From assembly GCA_017853885.1 (NCBI GenBank), contig JAFMIR010000009.1, positions 62,001 through 126,000 of the forward strand: a stretch of 64,000 nucleotides of DNA, given 5' to 3'. The stretch comes from Prosthecobacter sp. (GTDB lineage Bacteria; Verrucomicrobiota; Verrucomicrobiia; Verrucomicrobiales; Verrucomicrobiaceae). The notes beneath the pieces are model-generated. The model was not told the origin of the DNA. It was given only the letters and a program-made list of their open reading frames with translations, and did no database searches. Positions 44,160-53,458 of this stretch are shown piece after piece. Position numbers and translations under genes: made by a program. Numbering within the stretch: the stretch's first letter is position 1; each line of letters opens with the position of its first letter.

Positions 44160-47100
44160 ATGCGTAGCCTTATTCTCTCCCTACTCCTCGCTCCTTGCTC
44201 TGTTTTACTAGCTGCCGAACCGCTGAAAGCCCTCCTCATCACCGGTGGCTGCTGCCATGACTACACGAAGCAGCACGAGGTCATCGCGAAAGGCATCCAA
44301 AGCCGCGCGAATGTGCAGGTGGATGTGATTTGGACCGACGACAAATCCACGAACCCGCCGCTGCCGGTCTATGACAAGGCGGATTGGGCCAAGGGCTACG
44401 ACATCATCATCCACGACGAGTGCGCGGCGAGCATGAACAACAAGGAGACGCTCACGCGCATCCTCGACGCTCATAAAACCATCCCGAGCATCCAGCTTCA
44501 CTGCGCCATGCACAGCTTCCGCACAGGCGAGGACCGCTGGTTTAAGCGTCTCGGCCTCCAATCGAACTCGCACGGCCCACAGGAGCCCATCGCGATCACG
44601 TTTGTCGATAAGGAGCACCCGATTACCAAGACGCTCGCGGATTGGACGACGATCAAAGAGGAGCTGTATAACAACGTGAACCTCTTCGACGCGCATCCGC
44701 TCGCGATGGGCAAGCAGACGGTGAAAAACAAGGACGGCAGCACGAAGGACGTCGAATACATCGTCGCTTGGACGAATGAAAAAGCCGGTGCCCGCAGCTT
44801 CAGCACCACCATCGGGCACAACACGGAAACCGTGGCCGACGCGCGTTACCTTGATCTCATCACGCGCGGCCTGCTCTGGGCCTGTGACAAGCTCACGCCG
44901 GACTACCTCACGTCATTCAAAGGGCAGAACAAAGTGACCTTTGTGCCCGCGAAGCCAGTCGAGGCTCCAAAGCCCCCGCCCACGCCGAAAGACGCCACCG
45001 GCATCAAGACGACCGCGAGCAGCGAGGAGACGGGCAAGAACAACTTCGCCTGGCGGGCCGTGGACAATGACGAAAACACCCGCTGGTGCGCCAGCGGGCC
45101 GGATTATCCGCAGTGGTTGCAGTTGGAGTTGGAGAAGCCGCAGACGCTGACGGGCATCGAGACCTCGTGGGAGAACCAAGGCGTGTATCACTTCAAAGTC
45201 GAAGGCAGCGCCGATGGCAAAACGTGGACCACGCTCGTCGATGGCAGCGCGAACGATAAGAAGGCACCCTACTCGAATGATTTCGCCAAGGCCGACGGCA
45301 TTCGTTTTGTGAAGGTGCATGCGCTTGGCAAAAAGAGCGGCGGCTGGGCCAGCATCCGCGAAGTGAGGCTCAAAGGCCCAGGCATCAAAGCCATCGCGCC
45401 AAAGCTCAGCGACGAGCAAAAAAAGGCCTCCATCAAGGCGAATGATCCCAACAAGAGCAGCGGCAACATTACGCCAAAGATCGTGAAACTCACGCCGGAG
45501 GAGGAAGCGGCCATTTTGAAGGACGTGAAGGTCGCCGAGGGCTTTGAGGTCACTCTTTTCGCGAACAGCGCTGCGGCGAACTATCCTGTGTTCGTCGCCG
45601 CCGAGCCGGATGGCACGCTTTACGTTTCCTCGGATGGCAACGGCTCGCTGGGCCGCAATCCGAAGCGTGGACGCGTCATCCGCCTGCGCGATCTCGATGG
45701 CGATGGCCGCGCCGATGAGACGAAGGTCTTTTGCGAGATCGATGCGCCGCGCGGGCTCGTGTGGGATCACGACCGGCTTTACCTCGTGCATCCGCCGCAC
45801 CTCAGCGAGTTCATTGATGCCGATCACGATGGCGTCGCGGAGAGGCAGAACATCCTCGTGAAGGACATCGCCTTCGGTTACAAGGACCGCCCCGCCGATC
45901 ACACCACGAACGGCCTCAGCCTCGGCATCGACGGCTGGCTTTACATCGCGGGTGGCGACTTCGGTTTCCTGAAGGCCACCGGCACCGATGGCAAAACGCT
46001 CCAGCATCGCGGCGGCGGCGTCATCCGCGTGCGTCCCGACGGCACCGGCCTCGAAATCTACTCCACCGGCACGCGCAACATCCTCGAAGTCGCCATCAGC
46101 CCGCTGATGGACATCTTCGCCCGCGACAACACGAACGACGGCGGCGGTTGGAACGTGCGCTTCCACCACTTCACCGGCCTCGACGACCACGGCTACCCGC
46201 GCCTCTACAAAAACTTCAACGACGAGTGCATCCAGCCCCTCGCCGACTACGGCGGCGGCAGCGGCTGCGGCGCGGTTTACATCGACGAACCCGGCTTCGG
46301 CACCTGGAACAACGCCCCCTTCACCTGCGACTGGGGCAGCGGCGCGCTCTGGCATCATCAGGTGAAGCCCAAAGGCGCCACCTTCGAAGAAACCCGCAAG
46401 CCCGAGCCCTTCATCAAAATGACCCGCCCCACCGACGCTGATGTCGATGGCATGAGTCGCGTCTATTGCGCCAGTTGGAAAGGCGCGACCTTCGACTGGG
46501 CCGGACCAGATGTGGGTTACATCGTGCAGGTGAAGCCGAAGGGCTTCAAAGCCGAGCCGCTGCCGGACTTTGCGAAGGCGAAGGATGAGGAGCTGGTGAA
46601 GGTGCTCGACCTCACCGAGCCACAAAGCTATCGCCGCCGCATCGAAGCTCGGCGTGAGCTTATCCGCCGTCGTAGCCAGTTGGCAGGAGACTATGAGTAT
46701 CAGTTTAGCAAACTGCGAAGTGTCGAACGAAACCTAGTTGCCAATCTGCTTAACCGACTTCCCCCAAACGAGGTCATCAATGCCATTGGGCATCCTGACC
46801 CTGTTGTTGCCCATGTGGCTATTCGTTCTGCTGCAGGCCAACAGTTCAGCGATGACTTGTTAGCTCACTTAGATACCGCCAAAAATCATAAGGATGGGGT
46901 TCTCCGAGCACTGGCAATGATTCACTTCCCCGAAGTTGTCACCGGCCTGATCGAGCGCCTCGGAAAGGCCACCAATCCCGCGTTGCGCCAAGGCATCCTC
47001 GCGGCGCTGTGCCGGCTGCATTTTAAGGAAGGCGAGTGGAAAGGTGATTCGTGGGGCACGCGGCCGGACACGCGGGGGCCGTATTACCAGCCGGAGGCCT

Positions 47101-48314
47101 GGAGCGAGACGCCGAAGATCGCTGTGGCGCTGAAGAACGCTCTGGCGAAGGCCTCGCCGGAGGAAGCGGCCTTTTTGGTGAAGGAACTGAACCGCAACCG
47201 CATCCAGTTCAACGAAGCGCAGCAGCGCATCCTCGAACTCGCGAAGAAGGACCCGAAGGTGCTGCCGGAACTGGCGGCGCAGATGGCTGGCGCGGAGGAG
47301 ATTCCCGCAGAGGCGGTGCCGCTGCTCGTCGGACTCCTCCGACAGGTCGGACCCGTCGGACCGGTGGCGCTCTCCCAAGCCATCATCGCCCTCTCGAAAA
47401 CCGACAGCGCCGAAGCCGTCTCCGCCACGCTCGCTGCGCTGGAGCCGCTGAAGAAGCTCCCGGACTCTAGCAAAGACTACGAGGCGGCCTTCAACGCCTT
47501 CTTGAACGCGCCGAAGCTCGAAAATCACCACCAGCTCGTCGAGCAGATCGCCGAGAAGGGCGAGTGGCCGGTGTCGATGTATGCGAATGCTGCGTTGCTG
47601 AACCTCGCGAACCGCAAAACGGGCAGCCCCGAGTCCATCCAGCTCACGCAGAAGGCGCTCGACAAGGGCTGGGCCGATCCAAAGCACCGCAAGCTCATCA
47701 TCGACGCCATCAGCGCCTCCAAGCACATGCCCAGCGCCGCCAAAGTGCTCGCCGCGCTCGATGATCCCGATGCCGAGGTCAAAGGCGCCGCCGAACGCGC
47801 CGCGAAGGCCATGCGCATCCAGAAGATCGAGGACAAAACGCCCAAGATCATGACCTTGAAGCCCGAAGAGGCCCTCGCGGCCGTTTTGAAGGAGAAAGGC
47901 AACGTGGCGCTCGGCGAGCAAATCTTCACCAAAGCCACCTGCGTGGCCTGTCACACCGTGAAGGAGACCGAAGCCCAAAAAGGCCCCTACCTCGGCAACA
48001 TCGCCCAAACCTACAAGCGCCCCGATCTGGCCCAAAACATCCTCGATCCGAACAAAACCATCGCCCAAGGCTTCGCCAGCGAGATGATCACCCTGAAGGA
48101 CGGCACCCAGCAAATGGGCTTCATCACGCTGGAAAGCGCGAACGAGGTCAAACTGCGCAACATCGCCTCCCAAGAGTTCACCTTCAAAACCGCTAACATC
48201 AAAGACCGCCAGAAACTCCCCATGAGCATGATGCCGCCCGGGTTGATGCTGAACTTCACGGTGAAGGAATTTGCGAGCCTGCTCGATTATCTGGAGTTGC
48301 TGGCGAAAAAGTAA
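44160..48314 (+). CDS. giant secreted ThuA / F5-8C / PVC-type dehydrogenase / HEAT / cytochrome c fusion
   Basis: The ATG at 44160 gives a signal peptide (MRSLILSLLLAPCSVLLAA) and 1384 residues. Domains in order: a ThuA-like trehalose-utilisation fold (about 20-250, ALLITGGCCHDYTKQHEVIA); an F5/8C discoidin-type carbohydrate-binding domain (about 278-410); a PVC-type glucose/sorbosone dehydrogenase propeller (about 458-880, EGFEVTLFANSAAANYPVFV); HEAT-type helical repeats (about 880-1210); and a C-terminal haem-c domain with CVACH at 1261-1265 and a distal Met region. It probably binds and oxidises a sugar outside the cytoplasm. Frame extensions upstream of 44160 overlap the Nudix gene and are not used. 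A stretch near 46640-46930 has different codon use. Confidence 0.9.
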   Translation: MRSLILSLLLAPCSVLLAAEPLKALLITGGCCHDYTKQHEVIAKGIQSRANVQVDVIWTDDKSTNPPLPVYDKADWAKGYDIIIHDECAASMNNKETLTRILDAHKTIPSIQLHCAMHSFRTGEDRWFKRLGLQSNSHGPQEPIAITFVDKEHPITKTLADWTTIKEELYNNVNLFDAHPLAMGKQTVKNKDGSTKDVEYIVAWTNEKAGARSFSTTIGHNTETVADARYLDLITRGLLWACDKLTPDYLTSFKGQNKVTFVPAKPVEAPKPPPTPKDATGIKTTASSEETGKNNFAWRAVDNDENTRWCASGPDYPQWLQLELEKPQTLTGIETSWENQGVYHFKVEGSADGKTWTTLVDGSANDKKAPYSNDFAKADGIRFVKVHALGKKSGGWASIREVRLKGPGIKAIAPKLSDEQKKASIKANDPNKSSGNITPKIVKLTPEEEAAILKDVKVAEGFEVTLFANSAAANYPVFVAAEPDGTLYVSSDGNGSLGRNPKRGRVIRLRDLDGDGRADETKVFCEIDAPRGLVWDHDRLYLVHPPHLSEFIDADHDGVAERQNILVKDIAFGYKDRPADHTTNGLSLGIDGWLYIAGGDFGFLKATGTDGKTLQHRGGGVIRVRPDGTGLEIYSTGTRNILEVAISPLMDIFARDNTNDGGGWNVRFHHFTGLDDHGYPRLYKNFNDECIQPLADYGGGSGCGAVYIDEPGFGTWNNAPFTCDWGSGALWHHQVKPKGATFEETRKPEPFIKMTRPTDADVDGMSRVYCASWKGATFDWAGPDVGYIVQVKPKGFKAEPLPDFAKAKDEELVKVLDLTEPQSYRRRIEARRELIRRRSQLAGDYEYQFSKLRSVERNLVANLLNRLPPNEVINAIGHPDPVVAHVAIRSAAGQQFSDDLLAHLDTAKNHKDGVLRALAMIHFPEVVTGLIERLGKATNPALRQGILAALCRLHFKEGEWKGDSWGTRPDTRGPYYQPEAWSETPKIAVALKNALAKASPEEAAFLVKELNRNRIQFNEAQQRILELAKKDPKVLPELAAQMAGAEEIPAEAVPLLVGLLRQVGPVGPVALSQAIIALSKTDSAEAVSATLAALEPLKKLPDSSKDYEAAFNAFLNAPKLENHHQLVEQIAEKGEWPVSMYANAALLNLANRKTGSPESIQLTQKALDKGWADPKHRKLIIDAISASKHMPSAAKVLAALDDPDAEVKGAAERAAKAMRIQKIEDKTPKIMTLKPEEALAAVLKEKGNVALGEQIFTKATCVACHTVKETEAQKGPYLGNIAQTYKRPDLAQNILDPNKTIAQGFASEMITLKDGTQQMGFITLESANEVKLRNIASQEFTFKTANIKDRQKLPMSMMPPGLMLNFTVKEFASLLDYLELLAKK

Positions 48315-48572
48315 GCCAAGGTATCCTTCGGGAATTACGCCTTGTCCCAAGCATGTGTCCTCTCTCCTCGAGCATGTTTTTTGCATCGAAAGATCACCTC
48401 AATAGGAGCTTGGCGGGATTCTTGCTTATTCCTATTTAGATGAATAGTTTCTCAAAAATGATATTCACATTTGGGCTTTTTTCCGCAAAAAAAATTTTTC
48501 GTTGTGGAACCCTCTAAATTACGATGAGAAACAATTTATTACCCCCATCAGTGGGATTTTTTTCTGGTCAAT

Positions 48573-48588
48573 ACACAACATCTTGTGC
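48573..48588 (+). promoter_or_regulatory. NrdR-box-like palindrome upstream of nrdB
   Basis: ACACAACATCTTGTGC contains the palindrome CACAA-N4-TTGTG and agrees at 13 of 16 positions with the known NrdR consensus ACACwATATATwGTGT. It lies 109 bases before nrdB, a gene class NrdR controls in most bacteria. Confidence 0.55.
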
Positions 48589-48604
48589 AACATGACTTTC
48601 GCTA

Positions 48605-48620
48605 CACGAACATATAGTAT
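48605..48620 (+). promoter_or_regulatory. possible second, weak NrdR box
   Basis: CACGAACATATAGTAT matches the NrdR consensus at about 10 of 16 positions, mostly in its right half. Its distance from the first box (32 bases, about three helical turns) fits the usual tandem arrangement. It overlaps a likely -10 element (TATAGTAT). Confidence 0.3.
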
Positions 48621-48697
48621 TTATAAACTTCGCTGTCTGCCTCGCTGTTTTACTTGTTTATTCACTTATTCACACTCTCAAACCCCACATTCAGGCC

Positions 48698-49780
48698 ATG
48701 GAAAAGACATACAAGATTGGCAATCGTGAATTTCCTCTCGATCAAGAGAAAGCCGAATCTGCCTTCGCAGACAAGAAAGTCATCAATGGACGCAAATCGA
48801 TGACCTTCAATCTCCTCCCCCTGAAGTATCAGTGGGCTTATGAGCTCTACAGGGTCATGAAGGCCAACCACTGGGAGCCCGAGGACATCCAGATGCAAAA
48901 AGATGTGGAGCAATGGCGTGGCCACGAGATCACGCAAAATGAGCGCTGGATCATCATGATGGGTATCGGTTACTTCTCCGCAGCCGAGGGTATCGTTGGG
49001 GATAACATCCAGCACGTCGTCCGTGAACTGGTGACGGCTCCAGAGCTGAAATTGGTGCTCGGTCGCCACGCACACGAGGAAAACATCCACGCCGACTCGC
49101 TGTTGTATATGATTTCTTCTCTAGGCATCAATCCGCACGAATGCGAGGCGATGTTCGAGCAGATCCCCACCATTGTGAAGAAGAACCAGTTCGTCACCCG
49201 CATTTCCCAAAACATGCGTCGGGACATCGACCTAACCACGTTGGAGAACAAGCAATTGCTGGCAAAGAACATCTTCATGTTTGGCCAATGCATGGAGGGC
49301 ACACAGTTTTATGGGCTATTCGGCATGATCCTGAGCCTCTATCGCCAAAACAAATTCCCAGGTATCGGACAGATGTTCCGCTACACCCTGCGGGATGAGT
49401 CTAATCACATCGAGGTCTTCCGCAATTTGTTCATGGATCTGGTGGAAGAGAACCCCGACCTCTGGACGCCGGAATTTCGCGAAGAATTGGTGTCCATCAT
49501 GCGCGAAGCCATCACGCTGGAGAAAGAATTCATACGTGACTGTCTGCCAGTGAATGCCGTGGGTCTCAGTGCCGCTGAGTTCGAGCAGTACATCGACTAC
49601 ATCGCCGACCGTCGCTTGGCGGGCTGCGGACTGCCAGCCCTTAGCCCCGGCGTACAAAACCCACTGCCTTGGCTGGCGGAGATGATGGATGTGCGAAAAG
49701 AACAGAACTTTTTCGAAGGGAAAGTCACTGACTACCAGAAGGCTTCTGCGCTCGTTCAGACCTCCGACGATGATCTGTAA
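48698..49780 (+). CDS. nrdB: ribonucleotide reductase small subunit, subclass Ic type
   Basis: The 360-residue protein provides the metal cofactor for class I reductase. The ligand frame is intact: Glu97 (SAAEGIVGDN), Glu128 and His131 (HEENIHADS), and a second site in the MEGTQFYG and DESNHIEVF helices. Two substitutions stand out. The first ligand is Glu97, where classical class Ia has Asp. The residue four after His131 is Leu135, where class Ia has the radical Tyr. Both substitutions together mark subclass Ic, as in Chlamydia, which uses a Mn/Fe centre instead of a tyrosyl radical. The start follows an NrdR-like site; nrdA is downstream. Confidence 0.93.
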   Translation: MEKTYKIGNREFPLDQEKAESAFADKKVINGRKSMTFNLLPLKYQWAYELYRVMKANHWEPEDIQMQKDVEQWRGHEITQNERWIIMMGIGYFSAAEGIVGDNIQHVVRELVTAPELKLVLGRHAHEENIHADSLLYMISSLGINPHECEAMFEQIPTIVKKNQFVTRISQNMRRDIDLTTLENKQLLAKNIFMFGQCMEGTQFYGLFGMILSLYRQNKFPGIGQMFRYTLRDESNHIEVFRNLFMDLVEENPDLWTPEFREELVSIMREAITLEKEFIRDCLPVNAVGLSAAEFEQYIDYIADRRLAGCGLPALSPGVQNPLPWLAEMMDVRKEQNFFEGKVTDYQKASALVQTSDDDL

Positions 49781-49916
49781 ATCGGCGGGTGTGAACAACC
49801 TTCCGAACAAGAAAGAATAACTTTCGCTGGAGTAATACGCACCCATTTCACATCCTCTCGATCCCCTGATTTTCCGTTCATCTCTTGTTAATACTGCACC
49901 ATCCGCTTCTCCCGCC

Positions 49917-52900
49917 ATGATCACCACGCTGCTGCAAGAGGATAAAGTCCTCAAAAAAGTCACTCAGACACCGAAAGACCAGAAGCCCCGCTTCGCTTGG
50001 AGGACCCTCGCCATCTCTTCCGCGGAGGTGTCCGTTCCTTCATCCATCAAGGTCAATGTTGGTGGCGCGGAACGTGACTTCGACGCCGAGGAAATTGCTG
50101 ACACTGTAGGCTGTGCCCTCACGGATCTTTTCCTTGCCAGGCAAAAGCAGGAGGGAGACATCTTCAATGAAAGCAATCAACAGCTCGTGCAGAAAATCTC
50201 CCAAGCGGTGACGGAGGAGATTTATCAGCGCACAGCCCAGCTCGCCGAAGGAAGCAGCGGCGCGGCCACTCTGAATTCGAAGGATATCTACCACTGCATC
50301 GAGCGGGCACTCATCAACAACAATGCTCACGATGTCGCACGCACTTTGGCGGAAAAGCGCAAGCGTGCCGGCGACCCGTTTGCCGATGCGACCATCCAAC
50401 CACTCATTGTGAACACCAAAGTTATCCGCCGCAGCGGGCAGCTTGTGCCCTGGAACCACAACAAGATCGAAATCGCCGTCCGCAAGGCCTTCCTCTCGCT
50501 CGAAATGGATTCCTCGCCCGCTGTCGCCATTTCCGAGGTCGTCAGCCGTATCATCGCGGAGGAAAACAAGCAGTTTATCCATATCGAGGACGTGCAGAAC
50601 CTTGTCGAAGAAGAACTCATGAAGCAGGGCTTCTTTAAGGTCGCTCGTGCCTACATCCAGTACCGTGCCCTACGCAACACCATGCGGGATGCGGATGAAA
50701 TCGAAGCCGCTGCCGCCAATGAAATCGAGAGTCAAGACCAGCAGTCACTCATCCTTGTCAAGACTGCTGACGGCAACAGCTTCCTCTGGGATGGGACGGA
50801 TCTGAAGAAGCGCATCGATTTTGCTATGCTCGGCCTCGATTTGTGCCTTACACGCGCTGAGATCGAAATGGAACTGCGTCGTTCCCTGAATTCGGATATC
50901 ACGCTCGATGACCTCAAAAAGACCGTCATCCTCAATGCCAAGACCTTGATGCAACGGGATGCCGACTTCGCCAAGTTCGCCGCGCGCGTACTTCTCAGCT
51001 ACATCTACGAAGAAGTGCTCGGCTGGGACATCGTTCGTGACGGCATTGACCAACTTCGAGAGTTTCACCGCCGCACCTTCCGCCGCAACCTCGCACGCGG
51101 CGTCGAAATCGACCGCTACAATCCACGCCTGCTTCAGTTCGACCTCGACAAGCTAGCCGACGCTCTCGACCCTGCCGCTGATCTCGACTTCGACTTCCTC
51201 GGCGTGCAGACCCTCTACGACCGCTATCTTATTGTCGATAAGAAAATCAAGCCTGCCAAGCGCCTCGAAACGCCGCAGCTCTTCTGGATGCGCGTCGCTA
51301 TGGGCCTCAACGTCGGCGAGAAAGACGGTGCCGAGGACAAGATCATCGGCATTTATAAAATGTACAAAGGCCGTCGCTTCTGCTCGTCCACGCCGACGCT
51401 CTTCAACAGTGGCACGCTCCACAGCCAGCTCTCCTCCTGCTACCTCTACAAGGTGGACGACAGCATCGAGTCCATCATGATTCGTGGCATCGCGGAGAAT
51501 GCATTCCTTTCGAAGTGGGCCGGCGGCCTCGGCGGCTCTTGGACCAGCGTCCGCGGAACCGGTGGCTATATCAAAGGCACCAATGGCGAATCCCAAGGCG
51601 TCATTCCCTTCCTCAAACTGCACAACGACCAGCTCATTGCGGTCAATCAGGGTGGCAAGCGCCGCGGTTCTGGCTGCGCCTACCTCGAGGTCTGGCACAA
51701 TGACATTGAGGACTTCCTCCAGCTGCGCATCAACACTGGCGACGAACGCCGCCGCACGCACGACCTCAACACCGCCAACTGGATTCCAGACCTCTTCATG
51801 AAGCGTCTGGAGGCTCGTGAAAACTGGACCCTCTTCCGCGCCAACGAAGTCCCAGATCTTCACGAACTCTACGGCTCCGCCTTTGAAAAGCGATACACCG
51901 AATACGAGGCCCTCGCCAAAGAAGGCAAAGTCTTCGGACGCGAACTGGCCGCCGTCGATCTTTGGAAACTCATGCTCAAGGCCATTTTCGAGACTGGCCA
52001 TCCTTGGATCACCTTCAAGGACCCGTGCAACGTTCGCAGCCCACAGGACCACGTTGGTGTCATTCACAGCTCCAATCTCTGCACCGAGATCACGCTCAAC
52101 ACCTCCGCCGATGAGACTGCCGTGTGTAACCTCGGCTCCATTCTCATCGACAACCACCTTGATGACGCTGGCAACATTGATCACGCCAAGCTCCGCGAAA
52201 CCATCCGCAGTGCGGTTCGCGCCCTCGACAACGTCATCGACATCAACTTCTACCCCACCGAGGCCGCCAAGACCTCGAACATGCGTCACCGCCCCATCGG
52301 CCTCGGCGTCATGGGCTTGCAGTATGCCCTCTATCGCAAAAGCATCCCCTTTGCCTCCAAGGAAGCTGTCGATTTCAACGACGAAATGATGGAAGCCATC
52401 GCCTACTATGCCTACGAGGCCTCTAGCGACCTCGCTGCCGAGCGTGGTCAGTATTCAACCTATAAAGGTAGCAAGTGGGACCGCGGGATCCTGCCTCAGG
52501 ACACGCTCGACCTCCTCTCTAAAGAACGCGGTCAAGAGGTCGATGTTCCCCGCGGTGGCAAAATGGACTGGAGTGCTCTCCGTGCGAAGATCGCCAAGCA
52601 AGGCATGCGCAACAGCAACGTCCTTGCCATTGCTCCCACAGCGACGATCTCCAACATCATGGGCTCCAGCCCCTGCATCGAGCCGCTGCTCAGCAACATG
52701 CTCGTGAAGGCCAACCTCTCCGGCGACTTCATGCTGCTCAATCCTTTCCTCATTCGAGACCTCAAGAAGCGCGGTCTGTGGACGCCAGACATCCAAAACA
52801 AACTCAAGTACATGGACGGTGAGATCGACGCGATTGAAGAAATCCCAGTCGACCTCAAGCGCCGCTACGCCACTGCCTTCAGCATCGACTGGTCGTGGGT

Positions 52901-53204
52901 AGTTGACGCTGCTGCACGTCGCCAAAAGTGGATCGACCAAAGCCAGAGCGTAAATCTCTTCTTCGGCGGCAAGGAAATGAGCATTCTCAGCCACATGTAC
53001 CGAGGTGCCTGGCGCAAAGGGCTCAAAACCACCTACTACCTCCGCACCCGCAGCGCCTCCAACATCGAAAAGAGCACCGCCGAATTCCAGAAGGAAATCC
53101 GCAGCACCGTCATCAGCGGCGCCAAGCAATACTCCGAAGAAGAAAAGATGGCTTGCTCCATCGAAGCCATGCGCAATGGCGGAACGTGCGAGGCTTGTCA
53201 GTAG
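49917..53204 (+). CDS. nrdA: ribonucleotide reductase large subunit with tandem ATP-cones
   Basis: The 1095-residue protein is the catalytic subunit. A canonical ATP-cone lies at about residues 165-255 (KVIRRSGQLVPWNHNKIEIA). Cone-like regions precede it (about 40-150) and follow it (about 280-375), giving two or three allosteric domains as in chlamydial NrdA. Catalytic residues are present: the active-site Cys and Glu in SNLCTEITLNT, the redox pair CYL and AVCNLGSI, the radical-transfer Tyr pair in KTTYYLRTRSA, and the C-terminal thiol pair GTCEACQ. It forms an operon with nrdB (136-base gap). Large N-terminal cones explain the size. Confidence 0.95.
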   Translation: MITTLLQEDKVLKKVTQTPKDQKPRFAWRTLAISSAEVSVPSSIKVNVGGAERDFDAEEIADTVGCALTDLFLARQKQEGDIFNESNQQLVQKISQAVTEEIYQRTAQLAEGSSGAATLNSKDIYHCIERALINNNAHDVARTLAEKRKRAGDPFADATIQPLIVNTKVIRRSGQLVPWNHNKIEIAVRKAFLSLEMDSSPAVAISEVVSRIIAEENKQFIHIEDVQNLVEEELMKQGFFKVARAYIQYRALRNTMRDADEIEAAAANEIESQDQQSLILVKTADGNSFLWDGTDLKKRIDFAMLGLDLCLTRAEIEMELRRSLNSDITLDDLKKTVILNAKTLMQRDADFAKFAARVLLSYIYEEVLGWDIVRDGIDQLREFHRRTFRRNLARGVEIDRYNPRLLQFDLDKLADALDPAADLDFDFLGVQTLYDRYLIVDKKIKPAKRLETPQLFWMRVAMGLNVGEKDGAEDKIIGIYKMYKGRRFCSSTPTLFNSGTLHSQLSSCYLYKVDDSIESIMIRGIAENAFLSKWAGGLGGSWTSVRGTGGYIKGTNGESQGVIPFLKLHNDQLIAVNQGGKRRGSGCAYLEVWHNDIEDFLQLRINTGDERRRTHDLNTANWIPDLFMKRLEARENWTLFRANEVPDLHELYGSAFEKRYTEYEALAKEGKVFGRELAAVDLWKLMLKAIFETGHPWITFKDPCNVRSPQDHVGVIHSSNLCTEITLNTSADETAVCNLGSILIDNHLDDAGNIDHAKLRETIRSAVRALDNVIDINFYPTEAAKTSNMRHRPIGLGVMGLQYALYRKSIPFASKEAVDFNDEMMEAIAYYAYEASSDLAAERGQYSTYKGSKWDRGILPQDTLDLLSKERGQEVDVPRGGKMDWSALRAKIAKQGMRNSNVLAIAPTATISNIMGSSPCIEPLLSNMLVKANLSGDFMLLNPFLIRDLKKRGLWTPDIQNKLKYMDGEIDAIEEIPVDLKRRYATAFSIDWSWVVDAAARRQKWIDQSQSVNLFFGGKEMSILSHMYRGAWRKGLKTTYYLRTRSASNIEKSTAEFQKEIRSTVISGAKQYSEEEKMACSIEAMRNGGTCEACQ

Positions 53205-53246
53205 AAGTTTCCAATTAGTTCTGCTGATTCGGTTAAGTTAAGCCAT

Positions 53247-53272
53247 AATGGCGGGCAGCACTGCCCGCCATT
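53247..53272 (+). terminator. terminator hairpin after nrdA
   Basis: AATGGCGGGCA (53247-53257) pairs perfectly with TGCCCGCCATT (53262-53272) around a four-base loop. It lies 42 bases past the nrdA stop. The U-tract is weak, so termination may be incomplete. Confidence 0.6.
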
Positions 53273-53458
53273 TGCATGGTGTCAGATGAAATTTGATGCA
53301 CTGCGGACGACCAAGTGCCAGCCGGGCAATACACTTCGACCAAATAACAACGGGGAAGATGCGTGCAGCTGCGATGGAACTCATCGTATCTTGGGGTCTA
53401 CAATGAACACGCATGATTTGCCGTGAACCGTATGCATTTGCGCCAAGCCGCGTTTGGC

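Larger units (their letters stand above)
48315..48697. other. AT-rich promoter region of nrdB
   Basis: The 383-base gap has A/T tracts at 48478-48503 and no frame. It carries the nrdB promoter and NrdR-like sites described separately. No terminator hairpin for the upstream gene is evident. Confidence 0.6.

Noticed and set aside
44913..48386. Long minus-strand frames (570 and 505 codons) opposite the giant fusion gene
   Set aside because: They are antisense shadows created by the G/C-ending codons of the real gene. Composition is Ala/Val/Glu/Asp-biased without domains, and the plus strand has clear protein families.
51153..52289. 378-codon minus-strand frame opposite nrdA
   Set aside because: All catalytic motifs are on the plus strand; the minus frame is compositional.
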